DNA of 64,000 nucleotides from Anoplopoma fimbria (Eukaryota > Chordata > Actinopteri > Perciformes > Anoplopomatidae), in contig NC_072450.1 in NCBI RefSeq assembly GCF_027596085.1, positions 27,941,223-28,005,222 on the forward strand. Direction: 5' to 3'. This document shows, in pieces, positions 24,960-37,011 of the stretch. Both the position numbers and the translations under genes were made by a program. The notes below the pieces were generated by a model that was given only the letters and a program-made list of their open reading frames with translations, ran no database searches and was not told the origin of the DNA. The first letter of the stretch is position 1. Each line of letters starts with the position of its first letter.

Positions 24960-26739
24960 ATGGCATTATGGTAATGGATAGGCGGGCCCAGCTGGTATAT
25001 CTGGTGGCAGCAGTGTGAGAAAAGAGGAGGGTTATAATGTGCAAATATTAATGATCCCGGGTTTGGGACTCTGGACACGCATGCATCCTTTGTGTGTGTA
25101 AGTTTATGCGTGTGTGTGCGCGCGCGCATGTGTGTGGTCAAGTGCCAGAGGGTGGGATCCAACAGCCTGGATTTAATCACTGGGACCCCTCTCCATAAGA
25201 TGACTATCATGATCTGCCAGCTTCGCTGAGCTCCTCTGATATGTCTATCCCTGGTGACACAGCTCGATCTGGGCTGCGATGTTTGGCCAAGTCACCAAGA
25301 TCACCATAAGTCCGCAGTAGGCATTGGACCAACCCTGGTCTTAGAGCTCGAATGCTGCCTGTAACCCCGTACAAAGCTTTAGTTCAAATAACCCTCAGTC
25401 CCTGTGCGGGGTGGGGGGGCTGAGCTGCTCTTCGAAGGGTGTGTGTCAGGGATTTTCAGCGACTGTGGGATGAAAGATCGTCTTGGTACTTTTTTTCCCA
25501 GCGTCTTTGTGCATGACAGCGCTCGGTGTATGATATCTGCTGTGCAATTTCTACATGGATAACCTGCTCCCACTCGCTCTCTGTGAAGGCACTGAGAGGG
25601 GCAATCATGCGAGACTGATTCCTGTGCTTTCTTAAGAGGATATATAATACAGTTCACCTCTGCATACTTCTGCTGCGGGGAACCCTTTTGAAAAGACTCC
25701 TCGACGGCAGCCACCAAGGAGGATCGTGTTTTATAGAATAGAGCAAAATCAAGCAGAACAAAATGAAATAATATAGAAACTGGGAGGGGAAAAAAGAATA
25801 GAAAAGAAAAGAATAAAGGTGTACTGCGATATTCACTGCTTATCTCTTACACTAACCTGTAGTACTGCTATGATATTAACAATCATTCCATGAAAGAATC
25901 AAAGCCAGGTGATAAATCACTGTTCTTCTGACTGACTATAGTAACGTTTATCATTGTAGTAGAATATCTTATCGTGTATTATTAGACATTTTTTTGTAAC
26001 ATGATCGCTTTGGAATGCCCCCTATGACCTTAACACTGCTCTTGGCTTTGCTGGGCGGAAATGAACATGTTTGCTGGGCTGCACAACTTGATGTTGCTGT
26101 CTGAAAGACATTCATGTTGTCTCTTCTTCAAGCCCATTTCACCCACGAATGCCACAAATAGCCGTCTTCCAATAGATCTGCAGAGTTTAAATGCAGAAAA
26201 TCACAACAAAAGGTAGACGTTACATTATGATATTGGTATTGTCCAGAAGTGATCCCCTGTCAAGACGTAAACAGCCGAACATATGAAGGCCGGGTTATGC
26301 TAGAAATTAACTAATTCGTTCGGCGTGGCGTTCAAACATGTTGGACAGCAAAAGTGTCACTAAGTTTCCTAGTGGAAACACTTGAAGGCCATCATAGAGA
26401 GGTTTGATGATTCGTTTGAATACAGGGATGACGCCAAAAAAGCTCAGACAGTCTTTCTTGGAAGGCAAGCAACAGAGATAGTCATGTGACAAATGGAAAG
26501 AGAGCTTGAGAGAACATTTTCAAATTCTGCTTGCTTACTCACCTCCACTCGCCTGGCCAGTCCGTGAGTTGGTGTTACACTTCGGATTGTTTCTTCTTGT
26601 TCCAACCCGCCATTCAACAAGATGTTGGACCAATCAAAGATCTTGTTCGACTGTGCCCTGACCAGATTGGGCTTGTTTCAGTTCCTTTGCAACCCTCTTT
26701 GATTGACCGGTATCCCACACCATTCTCGTTCCAAACTTG
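24958..26739. other. Non-coding stretch, no gene recognised
   Basis: A short alternating purine-pyrimidine patch lies near 25100-25130. The minus-strand frame at 25379-25717 (112 codons) has no recognised domain. No element ends are seen. Confidence 0.45.
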
Positions 26740-27200
26740 CACATATTGACGCTTGGTCTGGACCCCTTCGCGTCACTTACATTTAGGCAACATAACTATT
26801 TGGTTAGGGTTGGGGAAAGATTGTGGTTTGTTACTTAACTTCGCTTCGTAGCCTCCATTACGTAAGTTTAGTACTTTACGTAATCATTGACTTTTGGTTT
26901 CACAAGGGAAACGATCAGTGGTTTTTTTGGGCAATAGTTCTGTGTTTGCTTGACCCAGCCATCCAGCCAAACATCTTATCTACATGGAGGTTGTAACTCT
27001 TTTAACTAGGCCAGTTGCTCTTCGTGTATAATGTTGTCACGCATTGTATTTTGCATTGGAGTTTCTTAAAGCCCGGTACGTCTCATACAGACAGTAAAGA
27101 GGGCCTTGTGCGCTGGTATTTGATGCAGAATGCCGTGACCAAAACGTTGGTATTTGACGCCCTAGGAATGAGACAGTGCTGGGTATCCTTGTGCCCTCAA
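26740..27200 (+). repeat. Dispersed repeat family A copy, extended
   Basis: The core is present (TTAGGCAACATAACTATTTGG, TTAGGGTTGGGGAAAGATTG, TTTTGGTTTCACAAGGG), followed by GTTTGCTTGACCCAGCC and an extension with ACAGACAGTAAAGAGGGCC and GGTATTTGACGCC. The extension resembles that at 19.66-19.76 kb, so the family is longer than its core. Confidence 0.6.
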
Positions 27201-27556
27201 AGATCTGAAGATTAATTGCAGTGTTACAGAACTACATTTCCAGCCTTATGGCAGTAACGTCAACCTTACAATGTGGTCAAATCTCTATATGTTGCCAAGA
27301 CATGATTAGCATCCTAGAGATAAACAGGCAGCACAGGACAAAAGCTATGCTGAAAAAGGAGAATGCAGGGACACGAGCAAAACATAAAACCCTTCAGATC
27401 AGGATCTCCAAAATAACCCTGAAATTCCAAGTGATGTACAATACACAGAAATCTGTGATGTTGGATAAATACCATCCAAGGTAAAATAGAGTGAGTTCAC
27501 ATTGTCCTCCAGCATATTTGATCAGAGATGGTTACAATTAAACATCCTGGCACATT

Positions 27557-27559
<3 letters not shown>

Positions 27560-27597
<38 letters not shown>
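27560..27597 (+). repeat. (CA)n microsatellite
   Basis: A pure CA array of about 19 units. Confidence 0.97.
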
Positions 27598-27599
<2 letters not shown>

Positions 27600-27799
27600 G
27601 TCACAGACTCAGGCACTGCTTGGCCACCAGACGTGGGCCACTGTTGCCGCCGATTGGTTGGGGTTCTGTCAGATAGCCAAGCTCTAATGGAAACGCTACA
27701 ATGCAGCCAAAGTGCGGGAATCATTTCAGTGATAAAGTTATATGTTCAGCCTAGAACAACCACTGGAGATAATGTTTGGCCTCATTATAATTCCCACCA

Positions 27800-28075
27800 T
27801 GTTTAAACAGGCGGCCGCAGAACGCAAACAAAAGCAGATGAAATTTGAAAAAGTATTATCAATATTGCAGATAGTGGATGCCCTTTCCAATCACAAGCTG
27901 CATATCTCTCACGGCAAATATATGGTTGAGCAGTTCATTCGTTTCTATTAGGCCCCTCGTATGTTTCCCTGTGGCTCATATATATTTATGCAGAATTGAT
28001 GAAAAGGCCAAACAAGCTACCATTAGATATGGGTTGAATTCACTAGCCCGGCTGCGCTTAAGGTACATTTAAAAG
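27800..28075. promoter_or_regulatory. Candidate conserved non-coding element
   Basis: This is a non-repetitive block with AAAAGCAGATGAAATTTG, CAATCACAAGCTGCAT, CATATATATTTATGCAG and AAGCTACCATTAGATATGGG. An ATG-initiated frame (27742-27951, 69 codons) crosses it, but the frame has no recognised domain and starts in ordinary upstream sequence. I favour regulatory DNA over a small gene. Confidence 0.35.
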
Positions 28076-28378
28076 GCATTACTCTGTAGTGACGGATCTC
28101 TCTCTTTGTTCTGCTCTTTCCGTGGGATCATTCCTCATGCAGTTCTCCGGCCACGAGCCAGCTTTGTGTAGCTTTCTCGTACAGTAAGTACATGCATAGG
28201 TGCGTGTGCGTGTATGTCTTAAGAAAGGCAATAGAGGAAAAGCAAAAACAAACTGTACAGTAGCTGCATATATGCAAGCGTTTTCATGTATTTTGGTTCT
28301 TACCAAATCGTTATGCAGTATTTACCTGTGTGCATGTGTGTCTCTCTGTATATCCATGCATGTGCATATGTGAGTGTT

Positions 28379-28382
<4 letters not shown>

Positions 28383-28471
<89 letters not shown>
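28383..28471 (+). repeat. (TG)n microsatellite, about 89 bp
   Basis: A pure TG array of about 44 units. The four frames at 28286-28726 that cross it are artefacts. Confidence 0.97.
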
Positions 28472-28475
<4 letters not shown>

Positions 28476-29204
28476 GCATGTGTCTTCTTTTTACACTGCA
28501 GTTTCCACTCGGCACGCCACTCCATGTATTCTTCAGCTCTGTTAATAGCTGGCTGCTGGAGCAAAATAATTGTCATTTTCCAGCCAGTGGGTCTAAAGTC
28601 ATACAACATAATGAAATGTATAAAAAAGAAGGGGGAAATGGCAGACAGGAGGCATGCTAAATCAAATGTAGAGAGATCTGAATAATTTAAGGCACAGGAA
28701 GGCGAGAAGAGGAGGAGGAGGTGCAAATGGAAAGATGGTGAAAAGTATCATTTAGGTTGACAGCGCTATGTGCTAATGTGTGTGCATCTATGAGGGCAGT
28801 GCAATATCCAGGGTAATGGTGAATAGAGAAATAAATATGAAAATATAAAGGTGGGGGGGGGGGAGGATCTATGTTGAGTGATCACGCTGGCTGTTAAGCA
28901 AGTACAAATTTGATGACTTTGCTCACTGATTGATCAATCGATTCATTCATCTGCCCTCTGCAATCTGGAGTCTATATCCCTGATGGTTGCTTTCTTTCAC
29001 TGGCAGGTGTGTCTGTAACTAACACATTAACTAACCAGGCCAGAGCACTCAGTGTCCTCTGACAGCCTGTCATTTAAGCTCCACGGCTAGAGAGAGGTAG
29101 AAAATAGTAGGGAGGGGCGGGGGAAGGGAGAACAGAGGGAGCAGGGAAGAGGAAGAACATGTAAAAGAGAAAGAAAGATGGGGTGAAGTGGAAGAATGTG
29201 ATGG
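28472..29204. other. Non-coding stretch, no gene recognised
   Basis: A G run lies at about 28853-28862 and a purine-rich patch at about 29080-29190. Nothing else is recognised. Confidence 0.5.
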
Positions 29205-29890
29205 GGCGAGACGTTCTCACTCCCAACCCAACGAATACGATAGATTTTGTCAATGGCCCTACCCTTTAAACTATGATGCTCTACTTACCCCTCTAGTGTC
29301 AGTTGTGCATGTGTTAATTTCTGCTCGATAAATGCATACGCTGTCATTTCAAAATAAACTTCCATGCTAAACAGCTTGGTTAAACAACAAAAGTACTTGG
29401 TTAGGTTTAGGCAGTTTGGGTTGAAAAGTATTAGTATGTTTGTCACACACTTAAGTACGTATTGTAAGTTATGTAACGTTACCTAACCTTAACTTGCGTA
29501 CGACTTTTGGTTTCATTCGGGACATGGACCCTGTTCTCATGGGTGAATTTCCTGTGTATTTGTGAAACACGTGTGTATGCAATATAAGTATGTTACACAT
29601 AGTTACATAACTGAACTTAAGTACATAACTGCATAATAAATAAATGCAAAACATTGTTTTTGTTTTCACATCGGACACCAACACCGGTCTCCTGGGTGAA
29701 AGTCGCATGTATTTTTGACACACGTGTGAGGTATTCAATATAAGTAAAGCATTGTTAGTTAAACACGTGTTACGTAAGCAATGTTAAGTTAAGTACAGTA
29801 CGTAACCTTATGTAAGTTATGTGTTGTTGTTTTTTTTCATCCTCCTTAAGTGGAACTCATTCTTTATATTACATCACCAGACTTCCTCTT
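29205..29890 (+). repeat. Dispersed repeat family A, long copy with partial internal repetition
   Basis: This copy carries the upstream portion (CAATGGCCCTACC, GCATACGCTGTCATTTC), the core (CAACAAAAGTACTTGGTTAGG) and the right portion twice: TTTTGGTTTCATTCGGGAC with GTTCTCATGGGTGAA near 29510-29550, then TTTTGTTTTCACATCGGAC with GGTCTCCTGGGTGAAAGTC near 29660-29705. The second unit is about 150 bases on, so the right part has duplicated in tandem. Confidence 0.65.
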
Positions 29891-30246
29891 TTACTTCCGC
29901 CAAAACTATAGCAACGTAGAGCATCACAGTTTGAGGTGGAGGACCACTTTCCAAGCTGCCTTATTTGACAACATTGGGAGTTAAAACGGCCTGGATGGGT
30001 GGGTAATGAGGGAGGCACTGAGGGGAAGTGAGGATAGAGGAGGCTGACCTTGTCCGGACAGACGGTTCAGACACACACACACACAGGCACCAACACACAC
30101 AAAATGGGGATCAGGTAGGTTTGGAAAGAATCAGATTTCTGGAAAAAAGACAGAGGTAAACAATATTGAATACTTGGCCATCTTTCTCTCTTTGCTTTTA
30201 TCTGTTTTTTCGTCTCCCTCTTTGTCTCTCTTCCCTCTTTTTTCAT

Positions 30247-31296
<1,050 letters not shown>

Positions 31297-31297
31297 C

Positions 31298-31328
<31 letters not shown>

Positions 31329-31333
31329 AAAAA
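31297..31333 (+). repeat. C22-A15 homopolymer switch
   Basis: A run of 22 C is followed directly by a run of 15 A. Such a junction is error-prone in sequencing, and the lengths should be treated as approximate. Confidence 0.85.
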
Positions 31334-31384
31334 CCCCACAACATGTCCTTTTTACATTTCTATTTTAGTATGAATTAAACAAAT

Positions 31385-31485
31385 AACATAACAAGTTAAT
31401 TAATGAGCTTTAGAGGTGCTGGCAGGCTGACTCTGTTACCTGCCAGGCTAGCTGTTCCCAACTATTTCCAGACATCTTCTCATCA
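31385..31485 (-). repeat. Dispersed teleost repeat (family B), fragment
   Basis: The phrases ACAAGTTAATTAATGAGC, TTTAGAGGTGCTGGCAGGC and CCAGGCTAGCTGTTCCC are a different part of the family seen at 10690-10890, in the same orientation. Confidence 0.55.
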
Positions 31486-33354
31486 ATCTTAAAATAACCG
31501 TCTGCTAGGAAAAGAAACCCTAGTCTCCAGTGTCAATGTCCTGCTTTGTGTGCCCAAACGTCCACCCCAACCTCCTGCCTACGACTTATGTACAATATAA
31601 GAACATCACACGTCCTACATTTGAGATATTTTGCCAAAAGAATGTAATCCAGAAACTGAATTGGAAAGAGTGGGGTGATTTGCTATGTGTATATTTCTTA
31701 AAGTCCTCTATTTTTTAGAGGCGAAATATAAAAAGAGTAATTGGTTGAAATAAACTGTTACCAAAGCTCAACATCATTTATAAAATATTTTGGTCTTTGG
31801 AAAGAAAATCCATTGCTGAAATTCTGATTAAAATGCCTCAACAGCGCGACCTGCAGGCCAGGCTAGAAGCGGTTGAAGGGTACAGGGCTCCTGCTGTCCT
31901 CTCATCGCATTTGTCCAATGATGATTTGAAATTTAACTTCCATTTTCTACTACTGTATTGTACTTGAGTGTGACTAACTGGCAGTTAAACTATAGATAGA
32001 TTTATACAGTAGCATATAAGAGAATAAATGACGTGCAAATTGCAAACTACTTTTAAACACATCACTAAAAAAGTTTAATTCTATTTAAGCATCCTCAACA
32101 CAGTCACATTTTTTTTTTTTAAGATTTAAGTTTCCTTGTTTGTCATTATTAAGCAGTAGCTAGCTACTTGTGTTAGCCAAGGCTACACTAAGCTAGTTCC
32201 ATTAGCCTTGAAGGATTGGATTGGAGGGTGTGGCAGTAGCAGGACGCAGCCAAGAAGCGGTTGGGCGGTTCTTCTCTGCTGGTGCAGCTTCTGGTCTTGC
32301 TGCCATTTGTCTGGTCTGGACCCATGGGCGGGACTACGGTGGAGTACGATGGCCAGACATCGCTGCACTCCCGGGTTGGTCGTCCGACTTGGAGTGACAG
32401 GCGTCAAGTGACACATTCATCCAGAGACTGCAGTGATTGTTTTAAATAAATCTTGTAAGCCTTTGTCTTATTACTTCATTTTTCATTGAACATAAGAAAG
32501 TAGAGATTAGGGGCCAACTAGTGTAAAATATTGTGACTCCATGTGTTGGTTTCCCTCTGATCCTCTCAAATGTTTTGTGTCAGCAGCCCACACTGGTTAA
32601 AGTGTATTGTAAATGATTAAAAACCAGATGATCTTTGGTTAAATTGTATTACGCTTTTATCCCACACTCAGAACCCGTTAGTGACCATACAGTTGAAAAG
32701 CCGTTTATTTTTCCAGTAGCTGCAGAAAATTTCAAAGAGACAATCAGAGAAGACAAAAGAGGTGGATTCCAATGATTATTCCTGTTAAATATGTGACTGT
32801 GTGAATCACAGAGCTACTTGGCTCCCTCAAAATAGTCCCAGTAGGCTTATTTGAGATGAAAGAGGGGGTTGGGAGGGTATTGTCACTTGCTTTTTTTTCT
32901 TTCAACAGTGTCTTTGGCAAGGCAGAGCTAACAAGTAGGTCCAAAAAAACCGATATCAATTGGTATATGTAGGAATACTAAATTTAACTAATTTCTCTAA
33001 GGGCAAATGTTACATTTAAATTTAGTTAACAAATTTCTGGATGCTTTACTTTATCGGATTGCGTCCAACCATTTCACATCCTCCAGACACATAGTTGATC
33101 CATTTCACCCAAACAACCGTTAATGTTTTAACATAAGCTGTACGTACAGTCACTTTCCAACATGAGGTTATTAGCGTGATCGACGGTTTTGATGGCGGAG
33201 GAGGGAAATTCCTCTAGTAAAGAAGAGATAAAAAGGACTATATGGATGCCGTAACTCAGGCCATCTGTTACACATGTCTACAGTATGACCAGATATATAC
33301 GACTCCTGCAGTGCTGCAACCCACATGCATGCTGTATCACCATAAGACTGTAGT
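31486..33354. other. Non-coding stretch with a GC-rich patch at 32200-32430
   Basis: The patch at 32200-32430 is clearly more GC-rich than its AT-rich flanks and is followed by an AATAAA at about 32445. Its open frames begin at TTG rather than ATG. It could be a repeat fragment or a retrocopy remnant; I do not recognise it. No gene is called. Confidence 0.4.
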
Positions 33355-33641
33355 ACACACACACACACACACACACACACAAACCCCCCCCACACACAGT
33401 CGTGTTTGCATCACTTTAGAGGACGTTACATTGACTTTCATTTATTTACTGGAGACCTACACTAATCTTACGCTAAGCTTAAACTAACTTTATCATAACC
33501 TCAAACCAAGTTGTTATCCTAAAATGTAAGGATTTACGCTATGGGGACCGAGTCCCCATAATGTGTAAACAGATACATGTCCCCACAACATCTTTAATAC
33601 ATGCCAACACACACACACACACACACACAGACACACACACA
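33355..33641 (+). repeat. CA-flanked dispersed repeat (family C)
   Basis: CA arrays at 33355-33381 and 33607-33641 bracket a segment with TACATTGACTTTCATTTATT, TTACTGGAGACC, a string of AACC-like words, and GGGGACCGAGTCCCC. I recall this arrangement as a common fish repeat in which a GGGGACC palindrome precedes a CA array. Non-coding. Confidence 0.6.
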
Positions 33642-34780
33642 TTTGCTTAGTTCTCAAACTGTATTTTTATTTCAACTTCAAAATAAAAGCAAGATAATAG
33701 GTCTGTTTGTTTACTATATCTGAGTGTGACATTTTGAAACTGCAAATCATTTTCATTTAACCAGAGACTAGTTTTCACTCCTCTCAACTAACTCTCCAGA
33801 CCCAACCCTCTCCTTTGGGCAGCAGTTAAAAATCTCTCTTAAACTAGATCCTTATATCTTACTTTCAATCTAGCGAGCCAAACCAACAGCTATTGATCCT
33901 GATATTTTTCTGAGGAGCTGGTGCAGACCAAACCAAAGCTAAAATGTATACCAAAAAATTGATAGATAACAGCACAGGCAATCTGGCAGCGCTGTGACAC
34001 GGCCAATGTGACCAACTGGTAATATTTAGTAAAACAGACCAGTAATCAGTGTCAGTAAGGGAAATTATCATTATCAGATACAGAGGTATCGGTTGGCTAG
34101 ATGAAACAATACGATTCATGTGGTTGCAATTTGAACGGAGATGTGAACTGTCTGCTTGTCTGTCATCCGCTGCTCCTTGGGTGTTCCTGCAGATCATAGA
34201 GAGAGTAAGGGAGAGAGAGAGAGAGAAAGAAGGAGGGGGGGGAGCAAAGCAAAGTCCTGTCCAAGAAGAAGTATTATGGTCCAAGAAGTATTAGTTCTCT
34301 TTTTAATTTTAGCAAGACGAGGAAGTCGGAATTCAAATGAAAGAATCGGTTTCCATCCAGCTAATAGTAATCCATAATCCCACCGACGTGTCTAAAGCAC
34401 AATGTGGTCGCTGTGATTAACGTTAATGCCTCCCCTACTCAATTTATTGAAATGTTGGAATGAACACATTTGGTTTGGAACCAATGCGCTGGCTTGTGTT
34501 TAAAAAATGTGGACGGGGGGTAGCGGGGAGGGAGGGAGGGAGGGAGGGATGAGACGAAAGTGATGGAAACACTGTGAAAGTGAGAGAGGGGAAGAGAAAA
34601 GACAGAGGAAGTTAGAAGAGGACAGAGTGAAAGAGAATAAAAAAAAATCAGGAGCGGATACGGAGGACATGCGGATCATTTCGGGGGGGAAAAGAAATGA
34701 GAGAATGAAGAATATAAAAAAAATAATGAATGGAGGCTGCAGTGTACAAGCAGACGAGAGAGATGAGATGGCCGAGAAGA
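33642..34780. other. Non-coding stretch with purine-rich tracts
   Basis: Purine-rich sequence lies at 34196-34245 and 34508-34740, including a (GGGA)n patch near 34527-34548. These tracts generate the frames at 33865-34294 and 34500-34817. No gene is recognised. Confidence 0.55.
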
Positions 34781-35235
34781 AGCAAAAATAACTTCCCATG
34801 GGTGAAAATTGGTCCACCCTGGTCTCATTTTAAGGCTAGCCTGATGATTTTAATTTCTGGAAATGGCACACTTTGCAGACGGACACAAAAAAAAGAGAAA
34901 AAAGAGAATGAGAGCTAAAAAGAAAGTGGTATTAGAATAATTAAACGCTGGAAGAGGGTCGTGGTTTCATTTTCAGCAACACTTCAAATGAATTCCTGTA
35001 ATGATCCTGAAACCTTGAAAAGGCAAAATCCAATCAAACAATATCTACTGGGCTTCATTTTCTTTGCTGGGGGGAATGACCCCTCTTTGTCAAAGGGCGA
35101 GTCACGGAGAATGTGGGTCGCCGCAGACATACAAATGAAGGGCGGACAATTTGGTCTAGTTAAAGCTATTATGCCTACAAGTGCGCGTGCGATAATGTTC
35201 GGGGCGTGTGTGGTGCGCACACGCCCCGGGAGCAC
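34781..35235. promoter_or_regulatory. Candidate conserved non-coding element
   Basis: Non-repetitive sequence with CCTGATGATTTTAATTTC, CAATCAAACAATATC, TTTGTCAAAGGGCG and ACAATTTGGTCTAG, ending in an 11-bp inverted repeat. The texture suggests regulatory DNA. The 171-codon plus-strand frame at 34961-35476 runs from here into TG arrays and is an artefact. Confidence 0.35.
35200..35228. repeat. 11-bp GC-rich inverted repeat
   Basis: Arms CGGGGCGTGTG (35200-35210) and CACACGCCCCG (35218-35228) are exact reverse complements separated by 7 bases. It lies just before the TG array. Confidence 0.85.
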
Positions 35236-35240
35236 CACTT

Positions 35241-35323
35241 TGTGTGTCTGTGTGTGTGTGTGTGTGTGTGTGTTTGCAAGCTTGTGTGGGCAGGAGAAGA
35301 GAGTGATTATCTGTGTGTTTAGG

Positions 35324-35413
<90 letters not shown>
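35241..35413 (+). repeat. Two (TG)n arrays
   Basis: TG arrays at about 35241-35273 (with one C interruption) and 35326-35413 (about 44 units) are separated by about 50 bases of unique sequence. Confidence 0.95.
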
Positions 35414-35415
<2 letters not shown>

Positions 35416-35439
35416 CGCACGCAAGCGAGCGCGCTGCAG

Positions 35440-35860
35440 CTTTAACACTTTGTGGCTGCGATATGACTCATTGTAAATGATGCCATGGAAGGTCAATTGC
35501 GGAGATCAAAATGGCTGTTGATGGAGGGGAAGGGAGAAAATGTGTCATGTTTTTCCCCCTCACTGCATAGCCGCTGCCGAGGCATTTTTGATTTAAAAAG
35601 AATAAATGGATCTGCTCAGGGGGTTATTTCTCTCTGACTGGCGCCGTCCAAAATAACACCCCTGGCCCATATTTCTCAGAGGAGCCTCATGCCTTGCACC
35701 CATTGTTTTTTGCTCCACCCCCCCCCTCCCTACCTTTGACCATTGGAGGGGTAATCAGGCATGAGTGCCGTGGATTACGGCACGAGTGGATGAGCAGCTG
35801 CAATGCTCCAATGACCTTTTGTCACTCATTACTGGACCTCTGAAAAAAAGAAGGGAAAAA
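35440..35860. promoter_or_regulatory. Candidate conserved non-coding element
   Basis: The block includes GCTTTAACACTTTGTGG, TGACTCATTGTAAATGATG (AP-1-like TGACTCA), CCAAAATAACACCCC, GGGTAATCAGGCATGAG and CAGCTGCAATGCTCC. It is non-repetitive apart from a C run near 35718-35727. Regulatory function is inferred. Confidence 0.35.
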
Positions 35861-35870
35861 GGAAAGAAGG

Positions 35871-35872
<2 letters not shown>

Positions 35873-35915
<43 letters not shown>

Positions 35916-35934
35916 AAAAAAAAAAAAAAAAAAA
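35873..35934 (+). repeat. (GA)n array followed by an A run
   Basis: A (GA) array of about 40 bases is followed by AGT and 19 A residues. Confidence 0.95.
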
Positions 35935-36089
35935 CGTAAAGGAAACTGCAAAAGATGAGGCCTCCTCCGAAATCTTTAGGGAATTCAGTTCAGTGACCGT
36001 GATGTGTTATTGTCTGCCTCGCCTTACCCAGAGCAGATGTTAAATGGACTGATTGACAGACAGTCATAATCTGGTGGTCGGTGGGAAAA

Positions 36090-36320
36090 GATGAAGAGCG
36101 GAGAAATAACAACAAAAGAGGGGATGGTGATGGAGGAGGAGGGGGAGGAGGAGGAGGATGATGAGGTGGTGGAAGAAAGGGTAAAAATTAGAGGAGGTGG
36201 AGGGAGTTACTGAGGGTGATGTAAAGGAATTGTTAAGCCAAGTTGGAAGTAAAGCTGAAGTGGACGGGGAGGAAGAGAAGGGAGAGGGAGCTTGGGGAAG
36301 GTATGGTAATTGCGTCACCA
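36090..36320 (+). repeat. Purine-rich (GGA-like) tract
   Basis: The plus strand is rich in GGA and GA words. The frames at 36064-36474 on the minus strand and 36197-36436 on the plus strand follow from it. Confidence 0.7.
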
Positions 36321-36373
36321 CCGGAGGGGGCAGTCTCATACGTTTGACCTTCGGGTCCTGCAGGTGTTTATCC

Positions 36374-36430
36374 CCCCACCACCACCACCACCACCACACA
36401 CACACACACACACATGCACACACACACACA
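36374..36430 (+). repeat. Compound (CCA)n-(CA)n microsatellite
   Basis: About seven CCA units lead directly into a CA array with one TG interruption near 36415. Confidence 0.95.
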
Positions 36431-36962
36431 GTATAATCGCTGCTCCCCTCACAATCCATGGAGGAACACTGCAAACATTACAGGCATTTGGCAAGACTCT
36501 CGTGCCCGTTATAAAGCATAAAGTAAAAAAAGACACACACACACTAACACACTCTGGGACTTGTGCCAAACAAACATACAAAAAATAAAAAGATTCCGTA
36601 CTTTAAAAAATAGGGTGGTGCTCTTCCTCTGATATCCTCCGTGCAGATGCTTCGAAACCTTCAACCTCAATGCTAAAAGCAATTCCGATGTGAATATTGA
36701 GTGATTGAATGCGTGCCAGTGAAGAGGAGACCCCGCGCCACCACCACCACCACCGCCGCCGCCATCCCTACCGCCCAGCCCCCCCAATGAAACGGTTTCT
36801 CCCACAATTAATGCAGTGCACCTGTGATGCTCGATAAAGAGCGCTGCACTGTGCACAGGTGTGGAACATTAGTTCTGGGGGTGTTCCTTGAAAAAGACAA
36901 GCTTCTGCCGCTCTCCCCCCTGTAATAACACACTATGACACACACATTCACCGGTGGGGTAT

Positions 36963-36963
<1 letters not shown>

Positions 36964-37006
<43 letters not shown>
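36964..37006 (+). repeat. (CA)n microsatellite
   Basis: A CA array of about 21 units. Confidence 0.97.

Positions 37007-37011
<5 letters not shown>

Noticed and set aside
32208..32449. Small secreted protein from the GC-rich patch
   Set aside because: Both frames begin at TTG, there is no ATG with context, and no homologous family is recognised.
34961..35496. Paired 170-171 codon frames on opposite strands
   Set aside because: Both read through the TG arrays; opposite-strand frames of equal length are typical of dinucleotide repeats.
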